From positions 3,239,225 through 3,303,224 of the forward strand of contig NZ_CP061368.1 of the NCBI RefSeq assembly GCF_014725735.1: a stretch of 64,000 bases of DNA. The letters run 5' to 3'. Source of the stretch: Wenzhouxiangella sp. AB-CW3. GTDB taxonomy: Bacteria; Pseudomonadota; Gammaproteobacteria; Xanthomonadales; Wenzhouxiangellaceae. Both the position numbers and the translations under genes were made by a program. Shown here piece after piece: positions 22,953 to 32,002 of this stretch; the first letter of the stretch is position 1; every line of letters begins with the position of its first letter. The notes beneath the pieces were generated by a model. That model searched no databases. It was not told the origin of the DNA and saw nothing but the letters and a program-made list of their open reading frames with translations.

Positions 22953-25298
22953 ATGCCGACTCGAAACCTCCACATGACCGAAGCCGTTCAAGCCGCGATT
23001 GCCCGACAGATTTCCGTCGACGTCTCCGCCCCGCCTGGACAGGTTTCGGCGGCCATCGAACTGCTCGATGGTGGCGCGACCGTGCCTTTCATCGCGCGTT
23101 ACCGCAAGGAAGCCACCGGCGGTCTGGACGACGCGCAATTGCGACTGCTCGAACAGCGCCTGGGCTACCTGCGTGAACTCGAAGACCGGCGCGCCACCGT
23201 GCTGGCCAGCATCGATGAGCAGGGCAAGCTCAGCGATGAACTCCGGGCAGACATCGAAGCTGCCGACACCAAGGCTCGGCTCGAAGATCTTTACCTGCCC
23301 TACAAGCCCAAACGTCGCACCCGGGCGCAGATCGCGCGCGAGGCCGGCCTGGAACCACTGCTCGACGCACTGCTCGAAGACCCGGGCCGGCAACCCCAAG
23401 ACGCGGCCGAAGCCTACGTCGACAGCGACAAGGGGGTGGCCGATGCCCAGGCTGCGCTGGACGGGGCGCGCCAGATCCTGATCGAACGGGCCGGCGAGCA
23501 TGCGGATCTCATTGGAGGCTTGCGCGAGTGGCTGCACAAGGTCGGACGCATTCATGCGCAGCTTGTGGCCGGCAAGGAGAACGAGGGGGCCAAGTACCGC
23601 GACTATTTCGATCACGTCGAGCCGATCTCGAAGATCGCCTCGCACCGCCTGCTGGCGCTGTTTCGCGCCCGCAACGAGGGCATTCTCACCCTGGACCTTG
23701 AGCCGGGCGACCCGCCCGAGGAAGGTCATGACCGCGCCATCGGCCGTGTGGCTGCCGCCCTTGGAATCGATCCGGGCGCACGACCGGCCGACGACTGGCT
23801 GGCCACCGGCGTCCGCCTGGCCTGGAAGGCCCGGCTGCATACCAGCCTGAGCGTGGACCTGTTCATGCAGGCACGCGAAAAGGCCGAGGAAGAAGCCATC
23901 CGGGTGTTCAGCGACAATCTCGGCGATCTGCTGCTGGCCGCGCCGGCCGGGCCGAAAGTGGTCATGGGGCTGGACCCGGCCCTGCGCACCGGGGTCAAAG
24001 TGGCCGTGGTCGACGGCACCGGCAAGCTGCTGGACACGGCCACGGTCTATCCGCATGCCCCGCAGAAACGACGCGCCGAAGCGCTCACCGTGCTGGCCGA
24101 GCTGTGCCGGCGTCACGCCGTCGAGTTCATCGCCATCGGCAATGGCACGGCTTCGCGCGAGACCGACCAGCTCGCCTCGGAGCTGGTGCGGGCACTGCCT
24201 GGTCGCAAGCCGCAGAAACTGATCATCAGCGAGGCTGGCGCCTCGGTGTACTCGGCCTCCGAGCTGGCCAGTCGCGAGCTGCCCGATCTGGATGTCAGTC
24301 TGCGTGGAGCGGTCTCCATTGCCCGGCGGCTGCAGGACCCGCTCGCCGAACTGGTCAAGATCGACCCCAAGTCCATTGGTGTCGGCCAGTATCAGCACGA
24401 TGTCGACCAGGGCCGACTGGGCCGGGCGCTGGATGCACGCGTCGAAGACTGCGTCAATGCCGTCGGCGTTCATGTCAATACCGCCTCGGCCGCCCTGCTC
24501 TCCCGCGTCGCCGGTATCTCGGCCACGGTGGCCGCCAATATCGTCGCCTGGCGCGACGAGCACGGTGCGTTCAGAAACCGTCGTCAGTTGCTGAAAGTCC
24601 CGCGACTGGGTGAAAAGGCATTCGAGCAGTCTGCCGGCTTCCTGCGCATTGCCGATGGCGACCACCCGCTCGACGCCTCCGCGGTGCACCCGGAAGCCTA
24701 TGCGCTGGTCGAACGCATGCTGGAAACACTCGAAAAGCCGGTCACTGAAGTGATCGGCAAGCGCGATTTGATCGGACGCATCCGCGCGGCCGATTTCGTC
24801 GACCAGCGCTTCGGCCTGCCGACCATCCGCGACATTCTCGCCGAGCTGGAAAAGCCCGGCCGCGACCCCCGGCCCGAGTTCAGGACCGCACGGCTGGCCG
24901 ACGATGTCGAAACCCTGGCCGACCTCAAGCCCGGCATGGTGCTGGAAGGCACGGTCAGCAACGTCGCCGCCTTCGGCGCCTTTGTCGACCTGGGCGTGCA
25001 CCAGGACGGACTGGTCCACATCAGCGCCATGAGTCGCAAGTTCATCAAGGACCCGCGCGAGGTGGTTCGCGCCGGTGCAGTCGTTCAGGTCAAGGTGCTC
25101 GAAGTCGACCTGCAACGCAAACGCATCGCCCTGACACTACGCCTCGACGATCCTCTGCCCGGGGATGACAAACCCGCGGACGCTAAACCGGCAGGTGGCA
25201 AACAGAAACCGTCACCCTCCGGAAATCGCCGCCAGAAAGAGAAACCAGCCGCCAGGGGCAGCCTGGCCGACGCCTTCGAACGCGCGAAGCGCTCCTGA
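22953..25298 (+). CDS. tex: Tex family RNA-binding transcription accessory protein
   Basis: 781 residues, usual length for Tex/YhgF. The N-terminal helical domain begins AVQAAIARQISVDVSAPPGQ with PFIARYRKEATGGLDD. A YqgF-like RNase H fold follows (GLDPALRTGVKVAVVD). Helix-hairpin-helix elements (LLSRVAGISATVAANIVAW, LLKVPRLGEKAFEQSAGFL) lead to a C-terminal S1 domain (LEGTVSNVAAFGAFVDLGVH to LTLRLDD) and a basic, low-complexity tail. Tex influences transcription and stress tolerance by binding RNA. ATG 22953 gives seven residues more than ATG 22974; both fit. A GATAAT-like -10 at about 22931 may serve it. Confidence 0.93.
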   Translation: MPTRNLHMTEAVQAAIARQISVDVSAPPGQVSAAIELLDGGATVPFIARYRKEATGGLDDAQLRLLEQRLGYLRELEDRRATVLASIDEQGKLSDELRADIEAADTKARLEDLYLPYKPKRRTRAQIAREAGLEPLLDALLEDPGRQPQDAAEAYVDSDKGVADAQAALDGARQILIERAGEHADLIGGLREWLHKVGRIHAQLVAGKENEGAKYRDYFDHVEPISKIASHRLLALFRARNEGILTLDLEPGDPPEEGHDRAIGRVAAALGIDPGARPADDWLATGVRLAWKARLHTSLSVDLFMQAREKAEEEAIRVFSDNLGDLLLAAPAGPKVVMGLDPALRTGVKVAVVDGTGKLLDTATVYPHAPQKRRAEALTVLAELCRRHAVEFIAIGNGTASRETDQLASELVRALPGRKPQKLIISEAGASVYSASELASRELPDLDVSLRGAVSIARRLQDPLAELVKIDPKSIGVGQYQHDVDQGRLGRALDARVEDCVNAVGVHVNTASAALLSRVAGISATVAANIVAWRDEHGAFRNRRQLLKVPRLGEKAFEQSAGFLRIADGDHPLDASAVHPEAYALVERMLETLEKPVTEVIGKRDLIGRIRAADFVDQRFGLPTIRDILAELEKPGRDPRPEFRTARLADDVETLADLKPGMVLEGTVSNVAAFGAFVDLGVHQDGLVHISAMSRKFIKDPREVVRAGAVVQVKVLEVDLQRKRIALTLRLDDPLPGDDKPADAKPAGGKQKPSPSGNRRQKEKPAARGSLADAFERAKRS

Positions 25299-25357
25299 CC
25301 GGGAGGCCCGAAGCGCGCGCTATTGGCCAGGATGCCTCAGCAACCCGCCCCACCCGG

Positions 25358-26725
25358 TCACTCCAGGGTGACCAGGTAGCCGGCGCCGCGGCGGCGGATT
25401 TCCAGGACCATTTCGCGGCCTTCGGACAGCGGGAACTGGTTTCTGAGTTCGCCCAGGTTGCGCACCAGCTGACGGTTGATGGCGACGACGACATCGCCTG
25501 ATCTCAGCCCGGCCTGCCAGGCCTCGGAGTTGCGGCGGACTTCCTTGACCAGCACGCCCTGGGCGCGGGAGCGGTCTGGAATGCGTTCGAGCACGATGCC
25601 GTCGAGGCGATCGTCGAGCCGATGGCCCGATATGCGGGCATCCAGGTCTTCCTCGATACGAACCCGGGTGGAGCGTTCGCGTCCGTTTCGCAGGTAGTCG
25701 ATGCGCACGGTGCTGCCGACCGACAGCAGCCCTTCGACATGGCGGAACGCGCCGGCGCCGGTCACCGGCCGTTCGTCGATGGCCACGATGACATCACCGG
25801 CTTCCAGGCCGGCCTCTTTCAGGGCGCCGCCAGGCTCGATCCGGGTGATGACCGCGCCGCGATGCACGTCCACTTCCAGGGCTTCGCGCAACTGCGACGA
25901 CAGGTCCTGGACTTCGGCGCCAAAGCTGCCGCGACGCACCTCGCCGAACTCCACCAGCTGCGCCATGACGTGGTCGGCAGTGGTGGCGGGAATGGCAAAT
26001 CCGATGCCAACATTGCCGCCCGAGGGGGTGAAGATGGCGGTATTGATGCCGATAAGTTCGCCGCGCAGGTTGATCAGTGCGCCACCGGAGTTGCCGGGAT
26101 TGATCGAGGCGTCGGTCTGGATGAAGTTCTGGTATTCGAGTCCGCGCAGGCCGCTGCGACCCAGCGCCGAGACGATTCCGGAAGTCACGGTCTGCCCGAG
26201 ACCGAAGGGATTGCCCACCGCGACCACGAAATCACCCACGCGCAGGCGATCGGAATCGGTCAGCGGCAGTTCGTGCAGGTCGCTGGCATCGATGCGGATG
26301 ACCGCCAGGTCGGTATCGCGATCACTGCCGATGAATTCGGCGGCATACTCGCGTCCGTCCTCGAGCATCACGGCAATATCGTCGGCACCGTCGATGACAT
26401 GGTTGTTGGTGAGAATCAGGCCCTCGGCCGCATCGACGATGACACCGGAACCCAGGCTTTGCTGCACGCGCTCACGCGGCACCGTCTGAAAATCGAAGAA
26501 GCGGCGGAAGAACGGGTCGTCGAAGAACGGACTGGTGCGCACCTGGACCCGCGTGCGGGTATGCACATTGACCACGGCCGGCGTGACCTTCTCGAGGATC
26601 GGGGCCAGCGATGGCAACGGCTCGCCGTCCACTTCGGCCGGCAGTGCCGAGAGGGCCAGGCTCGCGTACAGCATCAACACGGTGGCTGAAAACAGCTTGT
26701 ATGAGTTGCGCATCGGTCTCGTCAT
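25358..26725 (-). CDS. degQ: periplasmic serine protease Do family (DegQ-like)
   Basis: 455 residues with a signal peptide ending near ALSALPAEV. A trypsin-like domain carries the triad H109 (TNNHVID), D139 (DTDLAVIR) and S213 (NPGNSGGAL). Two PDZ domains follow (about 265-355, with ALKEAGLEAGDVIVAID; about 385-455, with EAWQAGLRSGDVVVAI). This is the DegP/DegQ architecture for periplasmic protein quality control. The loop LA is short (FFDDPFFRRFF), which favours DegQ over DegP. ATG 26725 was chosen; ATG 26713 is an alternative. The long frame upstream of it has no family features. Convergent with tex across 59 bp. Confidence 0.92.
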   Translation of the reverse strand: MTRPMRNSYKLFSATVLMLYASLALSALPAEVDGEPLPSLAPILEKVTPAVVNVHTRTRVQVRTSPFFDDPFFRRFFDFQTVPRERVQQSLGSGVIVDAAEGLILTNNHVIDGADDIAVMLEDGREYAAEFIGSDRDTDLAVIRIDASDLHELPLTDSDRLRVGDFVVAVGNPFGLGQTVTSGIVSALGRSGLRGLEYQNFIQTDASINPGNSGGALINLRGELIGINTAIFTPSGGNVGIGFAIPATTADHVMAQLVEFGEVRRGSFGAEVQDLSSQLREALEVDVHRGAVITRIEPGGALKEAGLEAGDVIVAIDERPVTGAGAFRHVEGLLSVGSTVRIDYLRNGRERSTRVRIEEDLDARISGHRLDDRLDGIVLERIPDRSRAQGVLVKEVRRNSEAWQAGLRSGDVVVAINRQLVRNLGELRNQFPLSEGREMVLEIRRRGAGYLVTLE

Positions 26726-26921
26726 CGTCGCAGTAGGCGGATCGCGCCGTTTGACTGGCGCGTCGTGAAATTGGTTCCGGATGGCACGGGCTTCAAGGGG
26801 CTTCGGGACATCATCCGGCGGAAAGGCCAGTGCCGTCGTACAGGCGGCAGGCGGTTTGTTCGGAGGGGGCTTGCATTTGTGCCGAAAAACCGGATGATAT
26901 GAACGCAGATCGGGAATAAAA

Positions 26922-26939
26922 CACCCTATATGTGGTGTA
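26922..26939. promoter_or_regulatory. ACACC-n8-GGTGT inverted repeat upstream of HNH gene
   Basis: ACACCCTATATGTGGTGT contains a 5-bp inverted repeat with an AT-rich centre, 22 bases before ATG 26962. It resembles an operator half-site arrangement; a role is not established. Confidence 0.3.
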
Positions 26940-26961
26940 GCTTTGACCCCGGGAGCACTAG

Positions 26962-27576
26962 ATGTTGAACCTGGATCAACAAGTTCTGCGCACCGACGTA
27001 ACCGGCATGCCACTGGAGTGGATCGGCTATCAGTCCGCCGTGAGACTCATCGTGCTCGGTCAGGTCAGCTATGCGCTGGGCCGGGTGCTTTACCACCTGC
27101 ACGGTGGAATCAATGCCCGCAGTGGCCGACAGACGACCATACCAGTCAATGCCATCATCGCCACGCAGGGTTCACATCCCGATGCGCACCGCTTCTACGA
27201 CTGCTACACGCCGCCCTTGTCCAACCGCGCCCTGTTCCGCCGCGATGAAAACCTCTGCCTGTATTGCGGCACACAGTTTCCCGAGCGACTGCTGTCGCGC
27301 GACCACGTCAAGCCGATTGCCCAGGGCGGTGTCGACACCTGGTCGAACGTGGTGACGGCGTGCAAGCGCTGCAATAATCACAAGGGCTCGCGCACACCAG
27401 AAGAGGCTGGCATGCAATTGCTGGCCATCCCGTTTACGCCCACGCATGCCGAGTATGTCTATCTGCAGGGCAAGCGCATCCTGGCCGACCAGATGGAATT
27501 CCTGCTCGCCCACTTCCCCCGCAACAGTGTACTGCGCCGCCGTCTCGAGTCGGTTCCGGCACCAGGCCCGGCCTGA
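26962..27576 (+). CDS. HNH endonuclease
   Basis: 204 residues. The central HNH domain (about 92-150) has two zinc-binding cysteine pairs, CLYC and CKRC, and the catalytic segment LSRDHVKPIAQGG, with WSNVVTACKRCNNHKGSRTP completing the fold. This HNH_5-type protein is common as a housekeeping or DNA-repair-related gene in proteobacteria; it also resembles McrA-type nucleases in motif only. A GGGAGCACTAG stretch precedes ATG 26962. It is followed after 15 bases by a 5'-3' exonuclease gene, so a joint role in DNA processing is likely. Confidence 0.88.
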   Translation: MLNLDQQVLRTDVTGMPLEWIGYQSAVRLIVLGQVSYALGRVLYHLHGGINARSGRQTTIPVNAIIATQGSHPDAHRFYDCYTPPLSNRALFRRDENLCLYCGTQFPERLLSRDHVKPIAQGGVDTWSNVVTACKRCNNHKGSRTPEEAGMQLLAIPFTPTHAEYVYLQGKRILADQMEFLLAHFPRNSVLRRRLESVPAPGPA

Positions 27577-27591
27577 AAGCGGCGATCTTGA

Positions 27592-28524
27592 ATGACTGAT
27601 CGCCAGGCCGCCCATCTTGTCGATGCCAGCGTTTACGTGTTTCGTGCCTGGCACTCCATGCCCGACCGGTTCATGGATCCGGCCGGTCGCCCCACCAACG
27701 CGGTCTACGGCTTTGCACGATTTCTATGCGAACTGATTGAACAGTCGCGCCCCGGGCATCTGGCCATCGCATTCGACGAGTCGCTGACCCGCTCGTTCCG
27801 CAACCGCATCTATCCCGACTACAAGGCCAACCGCGAACCGGCACCGGAGGAACTCAAGCGCCAGTTTTCCTGGTGCAAGGACCTCGCCCGCGCACTGGGC
27901 CTGGCGGTCTATGCCGATGACGAATACGAGGCCGATGACCTGATTGCCACGCTGGCCAGGGACAGCCGCGAGGCCGGGCGTCCGGTCTGCGTGGTCAGTG
28001 GCGACAAGGACCTCACCCAACTGGTTGGCGAGAACGACACGTGGTGGGATTTCTCGCGCCGGCGTCGACTGGACGCCGCCGGGGTGCATGCACATTTCGG
28101 AGTCCATCCGTACCAGATTCCGGATTTTCTCGCCCTGGCCGGCGATGCGGTGGACAACATTCCCGGGGTGCCGGGCGTCGGGCCCAAGACGGCAGCCGCG
28201 CTGCTGGCCCACTTCGGGGAGCTGGATGCGGTTTACGCACGACTCGACGAAATTGCCTGGCTGAAGATTCGCGGGGCCGGCAAGCTGGCTGCAAGACTGC
28301 GCCAGCACGAACAGGCCGCGCGCCTGTCGCGGCGGCTGACCGGGCTGGCCGATGACATCCCGCACATCGAGCGACCCGCCGACATTCGCCGCGGGCGTGG
28401 ATGCGGCGATTCACTGGACGCGCTGCTGGATGCCCTGGGTTTCGGGCGCCCGCTGCGCGAGCGCCTGCACCGGCTTCGGGATGCGGCAACCGCTACTGAC
28501 CCTGCTGCCGCATCTGCTCCATGA
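27592..28524 (+). CDS. 5'-3' exonuclease / flap endonuclease (Xni/ExoIX-like)
   Basis: 310 residues covering the FEN-type nuclease fold seen in the N-terminal domain of DNA polymerase I. It has LVDASVYVFRAWH near the start, AIAFDESLTRSFRNRIYPDY with YKANR, the acidic YEADDLIATLA cluster, VVSGDKDLTQL and the H3TH region GDAVDNIPGVPGVGPKTAAALL. Free-standing versions (Xni/ExoIX) act on flaps and gapped DNA. The length fits the family. Its 3' end overlaps the convergent propeller-like gene by 32 bases, and a C-terminal Ala/Pro tail of about 14 residues lies in that overlap. Confidence 0.9.
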   Translation: MTDRQAAHLVDASVYVFRAWHSMPDRFMDPAGRPTNAVYGFARFLCELIEQSRPGHLAIAFDESLTRSFRNRIYPDYKANREPAPEELKRQFSWCKDLARALGLAVYADDEYEADDLIATLARDSREAGRPVCVVSGDKDLTQLVGENDTWWDFSRRRRLDAAGVHAHFGVHPYQIPDFLALAGDAVDNIPGVPGVGPKTAAALLAHFGELDAVYARLDEIAWLKIRGAGKLAARLRQHEQAARLSRRLTGLADDIPHIERPADIRRGRGCGDSLDALLDALGFGRPLRERLHRLRDAATATDPAAASAP

Positions 28525-29860
28525 TCTCCTGACCAACCACTTGCACACTGGCTGCATCGACGTCGAGTTGCATGATCGGCACCTCGGGCAGCTCTCCACC
28601 ACGCGGGTTGCCCTCGCCATCGACATATTGCCAGTGACTGACCGCAAGAAAATACAGGTACTGTCCGTCCATGACCCCGAAAGTGGGGGTATCGAACTCC
28701 GGTGCTGCCGCAGCAATCGGTGCCACCGCTGTCACGCCCAGGCCGTCGGAGCCCAGTTCCAGCCGGACCACGCGCTGCGGTGAAACGCCGTTCTGGATCG
28801 CTACCAGGTGACCGTCCCAGAAATACAACCCATCGATGCCGCCCTCGTTGAGCGTTTCCGGCACCGCCAGCTTCCAGGCCCCTTCCTCGCCGTCGAGATT
28901 GACCACGAAAATGCCGAGCTCGTAATCGGCCAGATAGAGCAACCGATCCTCGTCGTCGACTGCCAGCCCGCGCAGACTAGTGAAATTCTGGTGTCCGAAG
29001 AAAGGCTGCAGCCCATCGTCGTCGTTCTCGAACCGATAAACCATGGGTGCCACGGTGTCGGCGGCATACAGGTTGCCATTGCCGGCCAGCGCCAGATTTC
29101 CAAGCAGGTTGCGGCCACTGCCGGAGCTCAAGGGGAATTCGGCATCCAGCTCGCCCGATTCCAGATCGAAGCGCAGCAGACTGCTGCGCACGCCGTCCTC
29201 GCGCGCCTCGCCCTGGAACTGGGGCACACGCCCCGTGGCCACCCATAGCGCGTTCCGCTCGGCGTCCACGACAAGATCGAACACCGCCTGGAGCTCGGCT
29301 ACCTCGTCGGGCCTGGCAAAGTCTTCCCAGCGCTCGCCGTCATCACTGACTAGGATCCGGCCGTCACGGACCGTACCCAGAAACATGCGCTCACTGGCGG
29401 CATCCCAGGCCAGCGCCTCGGGCATGAGCACTTCGCTGTCCACCGTCGACCAGCGCTCCACATCACCGAAGGGCTGGCCGGCCTCGTGCATCAGGTCGCG
29501 CAGGTGATCGTAAAGGCGGGTATTGCGCATGGGCGCAACGGCCTCGATCGAATCCCAGTCTTCGGCCAGGCCCTGTTGCTGCATGCTCAGCATCATGTCG
29601 AACGCGGCGCTGAGATCGCCAGTCTGCGCATGCCCCTTGACCAGGTGGGTCATGAAATCCTGGTTATAGGGCCGCAGTCGGTGCAAGTGCTTGGTGGCCT
29701 CGACCCAGGCCTCGTGGTCGCCGGACTCGTAGGCCTGAGCTGCCTGGTTGAACCAGTGCGACAGTTGCTGACCGGACGGAGGCGAACTGGCTTCCTGGGC
29801 ACCGGCCAGCATGGGCACGACCAGCATCAGCGGCAGAATGGCGGACAAAGGATTTCGCAT
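28493..29860 (-). CDS. secreted SMP-30/beta-propeller-like protein with TPR-like head
   Basis: 455 residues with a signal peptide (RNPLSAILPLMLVVPMLAGAQ). A helical head (about 30-125, AQAYESGDHEAWVEATKHL) precedes a C-terminal region of repeated blades such as GNLALAGNGNLYAADTVAP and LRGLAVDDEDRLLYLADYE, typical of SMP-30/NHL-type six-bladed propellers. Gluconolactonase-type activity is possible, but the metal ligands were not identified. The gene stands alone on the reverse strand between convergent xni and divergent NUDIX. Confidence 0.7.
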   Translation of the reverse strand: MRNPLSAILPLMLVVPMLAGAQEASSPPSGQQLSHWFNQAAQAYESGDHEAWVEATKHLHRLRPYNQDFMTHLVKGHAQTGDLSAAFDMMLSMQQQGLAEDWDSIEAVAPMRNTRLYDHLRDLMHEAGQPFGDVERWSTVDSEVLMPEALAWDAASERMFLGTVRDGRILVSDDGERWEDFARPDEVAELQAVFDLVVDAERNALWVATGRVPQFQGEAREDGVRSSLLRFDLESGELDAEFPLSSGSGRNLLGNLALAGNGNLYAADTVAPMVYRFENDDDGLQPFFGHQNFTSLRGLAVDDEDRLLYLADYELGIFVVNLDGEEGAWKLAVPETLNEGGIDGLYFWDGHLVAIQNGVSPQRVVRLELGSDGLGVTAVAPIAAAAPEFDTPTFGVMDGQYLYFLAVSHWQYVDGEGNPRGGELPEVPIMQLDVDAASVQVVGQEIMEQMRQQGQ

Positions 29861-29964
29861 GGTAATTCCTGTTATGGTCTTTTGAGTCGTTGCGCCCTTG
29901 GGACTTCGCGCACGTCTAAACGTTCAGATCATTGGAACTGCCGCAAAGTTTCGGGAACAGGGCG

Positions 29965-30525
29965 ATGACGAAAAACAATCAACTATTGTACTCGGGAGAC
30001 TACCTGGCGTTGGCCCGGCGCGACGGCTGGGAGTATGTCGTGAGACGCCACCCGGTGGTGGTGCTCATTGCCTGGACACCGGCAGACGAGTTGCTGCTGG
30101 TCGAACAATACCGCACTCCGGTCGGGCGCCGCACCATCGAGCTGCCAGCCGGCCTGACGGGCGACGAGCCGGGACAGTCGTCGGAGTCGCTGCTGCAGGC
30201 GGCTGCCCGCGAACTCGAGGAGGAAACCGGCTGGCGCGCCGGCCGCCTGCGGCGACTCATGCGTTGTCCGACTTCGGCCGGGCTCAGCGACGAGGAAGTG
30301 GAATTCATCGAGGCCACCGATCTGGTCCGGATCGGCAGCGGCGGCGGCGACGCCAGCGAGGACATCGTCGTGCACGCCATTGACCGCGCCCGGATTGACG
30401 ACTGGCTGCGCGAGCGCTACCGGGCCGGGCTGGCGCTGGACCCGAAGATTCATACCGCGCTGTACTGGGCCGGTCTAAGCGGCCAGCCACCCGGAGAGGA
30501 CGATAAACAGGCCGAAGACGGCTGA
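29965..30525 (+). CDS. NUDIX hydrolase (ADP-ribose pyrophosphatase-like)
   Basis: 186 residues. The Nudix box is present: IELPAGLTGDEPG followed by LLQAAARELEEETGW, fitting the REUxEExGU core. The preceding LLVEQYRTPVGRRTIELPAG resembles NudF/ADP-ribose pyrophosphatases, in which E-L-P-A-G marks the start of the box. It would hydrolyse ADP-ribose or a related nucleoside diphosphate derivative. ATG 29965 was chosen because the family head (LLYSGDYLALARRDGWEYV) begins just after it; an in-frame TTG lies 33 bases earlier. The 3' end overlaps the convergent MAPEG gene by 51 bases. Confidence 0.87.
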   Translation: MTKNNQLLYSGDYLALARRDGWEYVVRRHPVVVLIAWTPADELLLVEQYRTPVGRRTIELPAGLTGDEPGQSSESLLQAAARELEEETGWRAGRLRRLMRCPTSAGLSDEEVEFIEATDLVRIGSGGGDASEDIVVHAIDRARIDDWLRERYRAGLALDPKIHTALYWAGLSGQPPGEDDKQAEDG

Positions 30526-30882
30526 AAGCATTAGCGTCACCCAGGTCAGCAGCGTGCCCCAGAAGCGTCCCAGCGACTTGCCCGGCCCGCGATTGAGACC
30601 GACCAGCCCGTGCAGGACGCGTCCGGCCAGCAGCATCAGACCCAGGACATGCAGCAACACGTCGACCGCACCGCCCAGCTCCAGCAGGAGCATCAGCAAG
30701 AGGGCCAGCGGCACGTACTCGACGAAATTGGCATGCGTGCGCACCGCCAGTTGCAGCGACTCGTGGCCGCCGCTGCCCACGCCGACGCCGAGGCCGCGGC
30801 GCAGTTTGACCACGCGAAAAGACAGCAACAACAGCAGCAGGGCCAGCAGGCTGGCATACGTGAGGGTGATGAGGGCTGGCAT
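30475..30882 (-). CDS. MAPEG family membrane protein
   Basis: About 135 residues and four membrane helices. It has the MAPEG pattern: a first helix followed by RVVKLRRGLGVGVGSGG, then RTHANFVEYVPLALLLMLLLEL with the conserved E near the second helix, and GRVLHGLVGLNR. Related bacterial proteins (YecN-like) are of unsettled substrate; some MAPEG members use glutathione. ATG 30882 was chosen over ATG 30894 by family length. A TATACT -10 box (30917-30912) may serve it. Convergent with NUDIX. Confidence 0.85.
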   Translation of the reverse strand: MPALITLTYASLLALLLLLLSFRVVKLRRGLGVGVGSGGHESLQLAVRTHANFVEYVPLALLLMLLLELGGAVDVLLHVLGLMLLAGRVLHGLVGLNRGPGKSLGRFWGTLLTWVTLMLSAVFGLFIVLSGWLAA

Positions 30883-30974
30883 GTTCGGTCCCAAAATGAT
30901 TGACTTTGGTCAGTATAGCCACGGTGGTAGACTCCGTGACGTCATGCAAACCTATTTAGCGAAGGAAATCGAAG

Positions 30975-31973
30975 ATGATGCAACGCGCACTGTTTGTTTC
31001 CGCCCTTCTTCTTTCGGGAGGCGTCATGGCTGATGCCCCGATTGCCATTGCCATTCACGGCGGAGCCGGCACCATCGAACGCGGGCAGATGACCGAGGAA
31101 CGCGAACAGACCATTCGCGACGCCCTCGAGCGCGCCGTTCGCGAGGGCCATGGCATTCTGGTCGCAGGCGGCAGCAGCATGGACGCCGTGAGTGCCGCGG
31201 TGCAGGTACTGGAAGATGCTCCCCAGTTCAACGCCGGTCGCGGCGCGGTACTGACCAATGAGGGCACTGTGGAAATGGACGCCTCCATCATGGACGGCTC
31301 CAATCTCGACGCCGGTGCGGTTGCCGGGGTACGCGGCATCCGCAGTCCCATACTGGCTGCCCGCAAGGTCATGCACGAATCACCGCACGTGATGCTGGTG
31401 CGCGACGGCGCCGAGGAATTTGCCCGTGAACACGGCCTGGAATTCAAGGACGATGACTGGTTCATCACCGATTTCCGCCGCCAGCAACTCGAGGACATCC
31501 AGGCTCGCGAATCCGACCAGGGCCAGGCCAGCACACAGCTTTCCGAGGACTGGTTCTCCACCGTCGGCGCCGTTGCCGTCGACAGCAATGGCGACCTGGC
31601 CGCGGCCACCTCCACCGGCGGCATGAGCAACAAGCGCTGGGGCCGGGTGGGCGACTCGCCCATCATCGGCGCCGGCACCTATGCCAACAACCGCTCCTGC
31701 GCCGTCAGCGCCACCGGCCATGGCGAATACTTCATCCGCCACGTGGTGGCCTACGATATCTGTGCGCGCATGAGTCATGCCGGTCTGAGCCTGGCCGAAT
31801 CGGCCGATACCGTCATCAACCAGGTTCTGGTCGAAGCCGGTGGCGACGGCGGCGTGATCGCGGTCGATGCCGAGGGCAATGTCGCCATGCCCTTCAACAC
31901 CGCCGGCATGTACCGCGCCGCCATCCGCACCGACGGTTCGGTCGAAGTCAGCATTTATCGAGATGACGACTGA
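30975..31973 (+). CDS. iaaA: isoaspartyl peptidase / L-asparaginase (Ntn hydrolase)
   Basis: 332 residues. An N-terminal signal peptide-like stretch (QRALFVSALLLSGGVMADAP) precedes the alpha chain (IAIHGGAGTIERG). The self-cleavage site is in DWFSTVGAVAVD with nucleophile T196. STGGMSNKRWGRVGDSPIIG, GAGTYANN and GHGEYFIR are typical of IaaA/EcAIII-type type-2 asparaginases that remove beta-aspartyl residues from peptides. A signal peptide suggests periplasmic location, seen in some members. GAAGGAAA before ATG 30975 is the ribosome binding site. It is followed by the AlaX-like gene after 29 bases. Confidence 0.9.
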   Translation: MMQRALFVSALLLSGGVMADAPIAIAIHGGAGTIERGQMTEEREQTIRDALERAVREGHGILVAGGSSMDAVSAAVQVLEDAPQFNAGRGAVLTNEGTVEMDASIMDGSNLDAGAVAGVRGIRSPILAARKVMHESPHVMLVRDGAEEFAREHGLEFKDDDWFITDFRRQQLEDIQARESDQGQASTQLSEDWFSTVGAVAVDSNGDLAAATSTGGMSNKRWGRVGDSPIIGAGTYANNRSCAVSATGHGEYFIRHVVAYDICARMSHAGLSLAESADTVINQVLVEAGGDGGVIAVDAEGNVAMPFNTAGMYRAAIRTDGSVEVSIYRDDD

Positions 31974-32002
31974 CGACGAGTCAACAGTAGAGCCAGTCTG
32001 CC

